Source: CAZKTS01 sp964555735 (GTDB taxonomy: Bacteria > Actinomycetota > Acidimicrobiia > IMCC26256 > PALSA-555). Taken from it: a stretch of 7,552 bases of DNA. How positions within the stretch are numbered: the stretch's first letter is position 1; each line of letters starts with the position of its first letter. The stretch is from the NCBI GenBank assembly GCA_964555735.1, contig CAZKTS010000033.1, positions 1 through 7,552 of the forward strand, given 5' to 3'. Positions 1-4,932 of this stretch are shown here, in pieces. Both the position numbers and the translations under genes were made by a program. Below the pieces are notes generated by a model. That model had not been told where the DNA came from, did no database searches, and was given only the letters and a program-made list of their open reading frames with translations.

Positions 1-1014
1 CTTCGCCCCGCTCGAGTCGAACATCCGCCCGCCGAACTGCGACGCGACGGCGAACCCGGCGAAGAACGTCAGCAGGTAGAGGCCCGCTTCGGAGACCGAG
101 TTCCCGAGCGCGATCTGGGCGTACATGCTCGCGAAGAAGAAGAGCGGCACGAAGGCGACCATCGAGAAGAAGAGGACGACGTTCTCCACGGTGAACGCGC
201 GCGACGCGAAGATCTTGACGTTGATCAGCGGGTGCTCGATGTGGCGCTCGACGAGGACGAACGCCACGACGAGCGCGAGTCCGCCGACGATGCACGCCCA
301 CGTCGCGGGGTCATCCCAACCCCAGACGCTCGCCTGCTGGAACCCGAGCACGCTCGCGCCCATGCCGATCACGATGAGCACGAGACCCCGGTAGTCCATC
401 GGCGCCGGGTGCTTGGTGTCGTCGGGCTTGGCCTTGGCGATGAGGAAGAGGGCGATGATCGCGATCGGCACGTTCACCCAGAAGATCGCCCGCCAGGTCC
501 ACTCGCTCAGGTAGCCGCCGGCGATCGGACCGATCGACGTGAGCCCGCCGGTGATCGCGAAGAAGATCGCGAGCGCCTTCCCGCGCTCGCGCAGCTCGAA
601 CGAGCCCACGACGATGGCGAGCGCCGCGGGGAGCATCAGCGCGGCGCCGAGCCCCTGCACGATGCGGAAGACGATGAGCCAGGTCTCGGCGATGTCACCC
701 TCGGGGACCGCGCCGTTGAGCGCCGAGGCGACCGTGAAGATCACGACGCCGGTCACGACCATCTTGCGGTGCCCGAAGATGTCCGAGATGCGACCGCCGA
801 ACGCGAAGAACGCCGCCAGCGCGAGCAAGTAGGCGTTGATCACCCACTGCACGCCGGTGGACGACAGCCCGAGGTCGCGCTGCATCTCGGGGATCGCGAT
901 CGAGACGATCGTCTGATCGATGAAGGTCATCCCGACCGCGAAGATCATCGCGGCGAGGATGAGGTTCTTGCGCTTCGACGATGCCCCGGTCGTCGGCGTG
1001 GCGGCGGTGCTCAC
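1..1014 (-). CDS. DHA2-family MFS drug/solute exporter (EmrB/QacA-like), C-terminus outside window
   Basis: N-terminal 338 codons of a major facilitator superfamily transporter, read on the minus strand from GTG at 1014; the rest lies beyond base 1. After a short Lys/Arg-containing cytoplasmic head, the first helix carries the DHA2 signature FIDQTIVSIAIP (residues 31-42). Motif A GGRISDIFGHRK is at 73-84, the helix-4 motif RIVQGLGAALMLP at 117-129, and the antiporter motif C region (GG..S.GP.AGG) at 156-167, followed by WRAIFWVNVP. These features are characteristic of proton-coupled 14-helix exporters of the EmrB/QacA type in the cytoplasmic membrane; the substrate cannot be read from sequence. 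The GTG start is supported by AAGGAGGA at 1031-1024 with 9-nt spacing, and no in-frame ATG lies close upstream. It is co-directional with the histone-like gene 90 nt upstream, but a hairpin lies between them, so co-transcription is uncertain. Confidence 0.93.
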   Translation of the reverse strand, partial: MSTAATPTTGASSKRKNLILAAMIFAVGMTFIDQTIVSIAIPEMQRDLGLSSTGVQWVINAYLLALAAFFAFGGRISDIFGHRKMVVTGVVIFTVASALNGAVPEGDIAETWLIVFRIVQGLGAALMLPAALAIVVGSFELRERGKALAIFFAITGGLTSIGPIAGGYLSEWTWRAIFWVNVPIAIIALFLIAKAKPDDTKHPAPMDYRGLVLIVIGMGASVLGFQQASVWGWDDPATWACIVGGLALVVAFVLVERHIEHPLINVKIFASRAFTVENVVLFFSMVAFVPLFFFASMYAQIALGNSVSEAGLYLLTFFAGFAVASQFGGRMFDSSGAK

Positions 1015-1023
1015 TGGCGGTGG

Positions 1024-1031
1024 TCCTCCTT
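1024..1031 (-). promoter_or_regulatory. Shine-Dalgarno sequence of the MFS gene
   Basis: On the minus strand AAGGAGGA stands 9 nt before GTG 1014. It is a near-perfect complement to the 16S rRNA 3' end and fixes the start of the MFS gene. Confidence 0.8.
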
Positions 1032-1048
1032 CACGCCCCTTCGCGACA

Positions 1049-1076
1049 CGACGGCCGACCCGAGGGCCGGCCGTCG
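1049..1076 (-). terminator. GC-rich hairpin between histone-like gene and MFS gene; possible terminator or processing site
   Basis: CGACGGCCG (1049-1057) and CGGCCGTCG (1068-1076) form a perfect 9-bp stem around a 10-nt loop. It lies 28 nt after the stop of the histone-like gene and about 17 nt before the MFS Shine-Dalgarno sequence. No T-run follows on either strand, so it is not a classic intrinsic terminator. High-GC actinobacteria often lack the T-run, so termination or mRNA-end stabilisation is a reasonable inference. Being perfectly symmetrical, it could also be a protein-binding site. Confidence 0.4.
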
Positions 1077-1104
1077 CATCCTGTCCGTCTGTTCGCGGGT
1101 CGCG

Positions 1105-1668
1105 CTACTTCCCGGTGATGCGGTCCCAGAAGCTCTTCTTCGGTGCCGCGCCACCGACCGGGCTGAGCGACGGCTGCTGCGGTGCGGCGGGCGTCGACCT
1201 CGGCGCGGCCGGCGGGGTGGCCGGGCGCATGGGCGCGGTCGGCGCACTCGGGGCCGGGGCGCTCGACGGTGCCGCAGCGGTGCGCTTGGCCGGCGCCTTG
1301 CGCTTGGCGGGTGCCTTGCGCTTCGCGGTGCTCTTCTTCTTGGCGGGCGCCTTGCGCTTGGCCGGTGCCTTGCGCTTGGCGGGCTTGCGGGCGGTGGACT
1401 TCCGCTTGGCCGGTGCCTTGCGCTTGGCCGGTGCCTTCCGCTTGGCTGCGCTCTTCCGCTTGGCCGGGGCCTTGCGCTTGGCCGTGCTCTTGCGCTTGGC
1501 GGGTGCCTTGCGCTTGGCGGGCTTGCGAGCGGTGGACTTCCGCTTCGCCGGCGCCCGACGCTTGGCGGGTGCCTTGCGCTTGGCGGGTTTCCGAGCGGTG
1601 GACTTCCGAGCGGTCGCCCGCTTGGTGGTGCTCTTCTTCTTGGCGGTGGTGCGGCGCTTCGCCGGCAT
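1105..1668 (-). CDS. Histone H1-like Lys/Arg/Ala/Pro-repeat protein
   Basis: A 187-residue protein starting MPAKRRTTAK. Residues 1-129 are almost entirely Lys, Arg, Ala, Pro, Ser and Thr in KRKAPAKRKS-type repeats. Residues 130-175 are a Pro/Ala/Ser-rich, uncharged and probably disordered linker. Residues 176-187 form a distinct tail, PKKSFWDRITGK. The basic part resembles eukaryotic linker histone H1 tails and the C-terminal PAKKA-type tails of actinobacterial HU proteins, so non-specific DNA binding or compaction of the nucleoid is likely. There is no HU fold or other globular domain here. The start at 1668 is preferred over an in-frame ATG at 1689 because GGGAGGGGG precedes 1668 with good spacing, whereas ATG 1689 lies inside the palindromic element. 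The reading frame is credible because only this frame gives a coherent repeat; the long opposite-strand frames are GC-bias shadows. The exact function is inferred from composition, so RNA binding is also possible. Confidence 0.85.
   Translation of the reverse strand: MPAKRRTTAKKKSTTKRATARKSTARKPAKRKAPAKRRAPAKRKSTARKPAKRKAPAKRKSTAKRKAPAKRKSAAKRKAPAKRKAPAKRKSTARKPAKRKAPAKRKAPAKKKSTAKRKAPAKRKAPAKRTAAAPSSAPAPSAPTAPMRPATPPAAPRSTPAAPQQPSLSPVGGAAPKKSFWDRITGK
1282..1668 (-). repeat. In-gene degenerate repeats encoding the basic domain
   Basis: The coding DNA is built of short degenerate units around GCGCTTGGCGGGTGCCTT (plus-strand reading), each encoding variants of AKRKAPAKRK. A longer unit encoding RKSTARKPAKRKAPAKR occurs three times, at 1558-1608, 1492-1542 and 1354-1404 (residues 21-37, 43-59 and 89-105). 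These are separated by shorter KRKSTAK/KRKAPAK units. Such arrays can gain or lose units by slippage or recombination while staying in frame. Confidence 0.85.
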
Positions 1669-1674
1669 CGACAA

Positions 1675-1683
1675 CCCCCTCCC
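1675..1683 (-). promoter_or_regulatory. Shine-Dalgarno sequence of the histone-like gene
   Basis: On the minus strand GGGAGGGGG lies 6 nt before ATG 1668 (core GGAGG to ATG spacing 9 nt). It decides the start at 1668. Its 5' end abuts the palindromic element at 1683-1703, so an RNA hairpin formed by that element would sit directly beside the ribosome-binding site. Confidence 0.75.
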
Positions 1684-1703
1684 GTGCACGCGTGCACGCG
1701 TGC
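1683..1703. promoter_or_regulatory. Overlapping perfect palindromes in an alternating Y-R tract (possible operator, hairpin or Z-DNA site)
   Basis: The stretch is CGTGCACG, CGTGCACG, then CGTGC. It contains a perfect 16-bp palindrome (1683-1698) overlapping a perfect 18-bp palindrome (1686-1703). All 21 bases strictly alternate pyrimidine and purine, with only GC and CA/TG steps. It lies in the divergent region, 15-35 bp upstream of the histone-like start and about 90 bp upstream of the UbiA start. It could bind a dimeric regulator, form a hairpin in the 5' leader of the histone-like mRNA, or adopt Z-DNA under negative supercoiling. The sequence shows the symmetry; the role is inference. Confidence 0.5.
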
Positions 1704-1781
1704 CCCGTGGTCACGCGCCAGTCGGCGCAAACGGGGAGATCCTGCCACCTCGCGGCGCAGAACGGGTGGATTGTCCCGGGT

Positions 1782-1787
1782 TACGCT
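1782..1787 (+). promoter_or_regulatory. Candidate -10 box of a leaderless promoter for the prenyltransferase gene
   Basis: TACGCT matches TANNNT and ends 6 nt before the GTG at 1794. This is the distance expected if transcription begins at the start codon. No Shine-Dalgarno sequence is present, which supports leaderless translation. The box is flanked by CCGGG (1776-1780) and CCCGG (1790-1794), a short inverted repeat. No recognisable -35 is visible. Confidence 0.5.
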
Positions 1788-1793
1788 CGCCCG

Positions 1794-2825
1794 GTGACGA
1801 CCCTCGACGAGTCGTCGGCGGCCGGATCGGCGAGTCTCGGACGCCGTTGGCGCCTGTCCCTCACCACCGGCAACCCGCCACCGGGCGAGCTCGACCCGGT
1901 CACCCGCTGGATCCTGCTGGTCCGAGCGTCGGTGCTGCCGATGACGGTCACCGCGGCGCTCGTCGCCGGGCTGCTCGCGTGGTGGTACGCCGGCGAGGAC
2001 GCGGTCGACGTCGGTCTGTGGGCGCTCGCCTCGCTCGGCATCGTGCTGGCCCACATGGCCAACAACCTCATGAACGACCTGTTCGACCTCGAGGTCGGCA
2101 CCGACGACGCCGCGTACCCACGTGCGCTGTACGCGCCGCACCCGGTGCTCTCGGGGATGACCACCAAGCGCGGCCTCGTCGTCCGCGCCCTCGTGATCAA
2201 CGCCCTCGATCTCGCGATCCTCGTCGTGCTCACGATCGAGCGGGGATGGCCGATGGTCGGCTTCGCGCTCGGTGGCTTCCTGCTCTCGGTCGCCTACACC
2301 GCGCCGCCGCTGCGCCTGAAGAAGCACGGCCTCGGCGAGCCGACGGTGCTGGTGGTGTGGGGCCCGCTCATGGTCGGCGGCACCTACTACGCCGCGGTGG
2401 GCAACCTGCCGTGGGAGATCGTGCTCGCCTCCGTGCCGTATGCGCTGCTGTGCACGGCGGTGCTCATGGGCAAGCACATCGACAAGATCCCCTGGGACGA
2501 GCCCGACGGCACGCGCACGCTGCCGGTGATGCTCGGCGAGCGTCGAGCCCGGGCGCTGACCCGCTGGATGATGGTCGCCTTCTATCCGCTCGTCGGGCTC
2601 CTCGCCGCGATCGGCACCGTGCCGATCCTGTCGCTCGTCTGCCTCGTCGGGCTCTGGCGGCTCGCACGCGTGTGGACGCCCTTCTCCAAGCCGAAGCCCG
2701 ACGCTCCGCCCGATGGCTTCCCGATCTGGCCGTTGTGGTTCGCGGCGCTGGCCTTCGTGCACACGCGCCTTGCCGGCGGTCTCCTGGTTCTGGGCATGTT
2801 CGCCGGGGTGCTGTTGTCGGTATGA
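1794..2825 (+). CDS. UbiA-family membrane prenyltransferase
   Basis: 343 residues with about nine hydrophobic helices, the usual size and layout of UbiA enzymes plus a slightly long N-terminal tail (residues 1-38). The first Asp-rich motif is clear: NDLFDLEVGTD at 94-104 (N94, D95, D98, G102, D104), preceded by HMANNLM. The second is HIDKIPWDEPDGTRTLP at 228-244, with the conserved G.RTL tail. These loops bind Mg-diphosphate of a polyprenyl donor, and the family transfers the prenyl chain to an aromatic or other acceptor at the membrane. The motifs recall MenA-like enzymes more than UbiA of ubiquinone synthesis, but the second motif is atypical, so the acceptor is uncertain. GTG 1794 is chosen because it immediately follows the candidate -10 box and begins the conserved-looking sequence; the frame stays open far upstream only through the histone-gene shadow. 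The UbiB-like gene follows after 22 nt, probably in one operon. Confidence 0.88.
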   Translation: MTTLDESSAAGSASLGRRWRLSLTTGNPPPGELDPVTRWILLVRASVLPMTVTAALVAGLLAWWYAGEDAVDVGLWALASLGIVLAHMANNLMNDLFDLEVGTDDAAYPRALYAPHPVLSGMTTKRGLVVRALVINALDLAILVVLTIERGWPMVGFALGGFLLSVAYTAPPLRLKKHGLGEPTVLVVWGPLMVGGTYYAAVGNLPWEIVLASVPYALLCTAVLMGKHIDKIPWDEPDGTRTLPVMLGERRARALTRWMMVAFYPLVGLLAAIGTVPILSLVCLVGLWRLARVWTPFSKPKPDAPPDGFPIWPLWFAALAFVHTRLAGGLLVLGMFAGVLLSV

Positions 2826-2847
2826 CCCGACGTGTGACGGGTGCCCG

Positions 2848-4839
2848 ATGACGCCCTTCCTCGCCGACGACCAGAGCCTCGGCGGGACCGCGGTGGTCGT
2901 GGTCCTGCTCGCGCTGCCCGCGACCCTGCTCGTGGCGTGGATCGCCGGTCGCATGCTCGGGGTGCGGCGCTCGATGTCGCTCACCGTGCTGTCGGGGTTC
3001 CTCGGGTGGATCGCCGGCTGCGCGCTCTCGTTGCTCATCGCGGGTGAGGTGAGCGATCCGAACGCCGACTTCACGCGCAACGTCGTCCTCTTCTCCGCGT
3101 TCGGCGCGATGTCGGTGTCCGTGTGGATCGAGTTCCTGGCCCGACCCGGAGCGCTGGCGCGTGCGCAGACCGGGCTGACCACGATCCCGCGCCCGCTGCG
3201 ATCGGTGAAGCGGCGGGCGCAGCGGGTCCAGCGGTACGCGCAGATCACGCGCATCGCAGCGCGCTACGGCCTGGGCAAGCAGCTCGGCATCAGCGACGCG
3301 GTCGACGACGACGGCGGTGAGCGGCGCGCGCCGGTCGCGCTCCGTCTACGGCTCGCCCTCGAGGAGGGCGGCGGGATGTTCGTGAAGATGGGGCAGGTGC
3401 TCTCGACCCGCCCCGATCTGGTCTCGGCACCGGTCGCGGCCGAGCTCGCCAACCTGCAGGACCACGTGAAGCCGGCCGACCGCGACGCGATCGCCGAGGT
3501 GCTCCGCGACGAGCTCGGCGCCGATGCCGACACCGTGTTCGAGTCGTTCGAATGGGAGCCGCTCGCGGCGGCGTCGATCGGGCAGGTGTATCGCGCCGTG
3601 CTCCCCGGCGGCGAGCGCGTGATCGTCAAGGTGCAGCGCCCGGGGATCGCCGACGACATCGAACGAGACCTCGACGTGCTCGACGAGCTGGCGAAGGCGG
3701 TCGAGTCGCGCACGACCTGGGGCGCCGAGTACCAGGTGCGCGAGCTCACCTCCGAGTTCGCCGACCGGCTGCGCGAGGAGCTCGACTTCCGCACCGAGGC
3801 GCGCAACCTCGCCGAGGTCGGGTCCCGGCTCCCGCCCGACTGCGCGGTGTGCATCCCGACCGTGCGCGACGAGCTCACCGGGCCACGCGTGCTGGTGATG
3901 GAGTGGCTCGACGGCGTCAGTGTGCGCGATTCCACGGCGATCGACGCGCTCGGCGTCGACCGGGCGCACCTGGCCGACGAGCTGCTGCGCACGGTGCTCC
4001 ACCAGATGCTCGTCGAGGGGCGCTTCCACGCCGATCCGCACCCGGGCAACGTCATGGTGCTCAAGGACGGCCGCCTCGGCCTGATCGACTTCGGCGCGAC
4101 CGGCGTCGTCGACCCCATCCAGCAGGCCGCGGTGCGCGACGTGATGGTCGGCGTCGCGACCAACGATCCGGAGCTGCTCCGCACCGCCATGATGCAGGTC
4201 GCGACGCTGCGCCGGCCCGTCGACGACGACGAGCTCGAGCGGGCGCTCGCCCGGTTCATGGCCCGCCACCTGAGCGGTGGCGCGGTGCCCGACCCCGCGA
4301 TGTTCAACGATCTGCTCCAGCTCCTGTCCGCGTACGGTGTCGTGCTGCCGGCCGAGCTGAGCACCTTCTTCCGCGCGCTGGTGACGCTCGACGGCACGCT
4401 CACGACGCTCTCGCCCGGCTACAACACGATCGAGGCGGCCGAGCGCGTGGCGCACGAGTGGATGCGGGCGTCGATGGCGCCGGAGTCGTTCGAGACCGCC
4501 GCGCGCGACGAGCTCATGCGGCTGGTGCCGATGCTGCGCCGACTTCCGCGGCAGGTCGATCGTACCTTCTCCACCGCGCAGCGCGACGGCCTGCGTCTGC
4601 GCGTGAGCCTCTTCGCGGGTGAGCACGACGAGCAGGTGGTCACGCGGCTCGTGAATCGGGTGGTGCTCGCGTTCAGCGGGGGTGCCGTGGGCCTCGTCTC
4701 GGTGCTGCTCATCGGCACCCCGGGCGGGCCCTCCTTCACGGAGGGCACCTCGCTGTTCCAGTTCTTCGGGTACTTCGGGCTCTTCTGTGCGACCGTCCTC
4801 ATCATGCGGGTGCTCGTGGCCGTCCTCCGCGACGGATAG
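2848..4839 (+). CDS. UbiB/ABC1 (AarF/COQ8/ADCK) atypical kinase, membrane-anchored
   Basis: 663 residues. The ABC1 kinase-like core holds the family hallmarks: KxGQ (K180-M-G182-Q183, in FVKMGQVLSTRPDL), the Ala-rich loop AAASIGQVYRA (240-250) replacing the usual P-loop, ATP-site Lys K261 in VIVKVQRPG, ExD (E311-L-D313), the catalytic-loop motif HADPHPGN (394-401) and DFG (D414-G416). This family (UbiB, COQ8, ADCK3/4) supports prenylquinone and lipid biosynthesis through ATPase or kinase-like activity. Hydrophobic helices lie at about 12-35, 42-64 and 77-97, and again at about 602-622 and 636-660. The C-terminal pair is typical of bacterial UbiB; the N-terminal trio is an extension. ATG 2848 is chosen because upstream residues in this frame read through the end of the prenyltransferase gene in a different frame and look non-native; the Shine-Dalgarno sequence is weak (GACGGG). 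The 22-nt gap from the prenyltransferase suggests translation in the same operon and a shared prenyl-lipid role. All catalytic positions appear intact. Confidence 0.93.
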   Translation: MTPFLADDQSLGGTAVVVVLLALPATLLVAWIAGRMLGVRRSMSLTVLSGFLGWIAGCALSLLIAGEVSDPNADFTRNVVLFSAFGAMSVSVWIEFLARPGALARAQTGLTTIPRPLRSVKRRAQRVQRYAQITRIAARYGLGKQLGISDAVDDDGGERRAPVALRLRLALEEGGGMFVKMGQVLSTRPDLVSAPVAAELANLQDHVKPADRDAIAEVLRDELGADADTVFESFEWEPLAAASIGQVYRAVLPGGERVIVKVQRPGIADDIERDLDVLDELAKAVESRTTWGAEYQVRELTSEFADRLREELDFRTEARNLAEVGSRLPPDCAVCIPTVRDELTGPRVLVMEWLDGVSVRDSTAIDALGVDRAHLADELLRTVLHQMLVEGRFHADPHPGNVMVLKDGRLGLIDFGATGVVDPIQQAAVRDVMVGVATNDPELLRTAMMQVATLRRPVDDDELERALARFMARHLSGGAVPDPAMFNDLLQLLSAYGVVLPAELSTFFRALVTLDGTLTTLSPGYNTIEAAERVAHEWMRASMAPESFETAARDELMRLVPMLRRLPRQVDRTFSTAQRDGLRLRVSLFAGEHDEQVVTRLVNRVVLAFSGGAVGLVSVLLIGTPGGPSFTEGTSLFQFFGYFGLFCATVLIMRVLVAVLRDG

Positions 4840-4912
4840 GCACCGAGCCGGGCCCACAACCGTTGCCGCGCCACGGTCCGAGGCGGCATCGCATCCGGAT
4901 GGCCCCGGCGGC

Positions 4913-4931
4913 GCCGTCTAGCATTGACGGC
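4913..4931 (+). promoter_or_regulatory. Candidate leaderless promoter of the glycosyltransferase gene inside an inverted repeat
   Basis: TAGCAT (4919-4924) fits TANNNT and ends 8 nt before GTG 4933, with no Shine-Dalgarno sequence in between. The box sits exactly in the spacer of a perfect 6-bp inverted repeat, GCCGTC-TAGCATT-GACGGC (4913-4931). A repressor bound to the repeat would occlude the -10 box. The 93-bp gap after the UbiB-like stop otherwise holds only a weak stem (ACCGT 4859-4863 with ACGGT 4873-4877) and no convincing terminator. Confidence 0.45.
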
Positions 4932-4932
4932 C

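Larger units (their letters stand above)
1669..1793. other. Divergent intergenic region between histone-like gene and UbiA-UbiB operon
   Basis: This 125-bp region must hold the promoters of both flanking units. Besides the Shine-Dalgarno sequence and the 1683-1703 palindromes, it contains a small inverted repeat GCGCC-AGTC-GGCGC (1715-1728) and a TACGCT box (1782-1787) pointing right. I could not pick out a convincing minus-strand -10 or any -35 hexamer. Confidence 0.6.

Noticed and set aside
232..1797. 521-codon plus-strand frame with LALGG/CLALGG repeats across the MFS and histone-like genes
   Set aside because: The repeat-like protein is simply the complement of the basic repeat gene read in another frame; the first half is antisense to the MFS gene.
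920..2851. 643-codon plus-strand frame with LRLAGAL repeats resembling a leucine-rich protein
   Set aside because: The LAGALRLAG pattern is the antisense reading of AKRKAPAKRK codons, and the frame continues as noise through the UbiA gene.
1011..3254. 747-codon open frame on the minus strand spanning the histone-like, UbiA and UbiB starts
   Set aside because: It is rich in Arg, His, Ala and Glu with no family motifs, and lies antisense to genes with clear UbiA/UbiB motifs. It is a GC-bias shadow.
3346..4857. 503-codon antisense frame within the UbiB gene
   Set aside because: His/Glu/Arg-rich antisense shadow; the sense frame has every ABC1 kinase motif.
4840..4912. Possible intrinsic terminator after the UbiB-like gene
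   Set aside because: Only a 5-bp stem (ACCGT/ACGGT) with a 9-nt loop and no T-run is visible, too weak to call.
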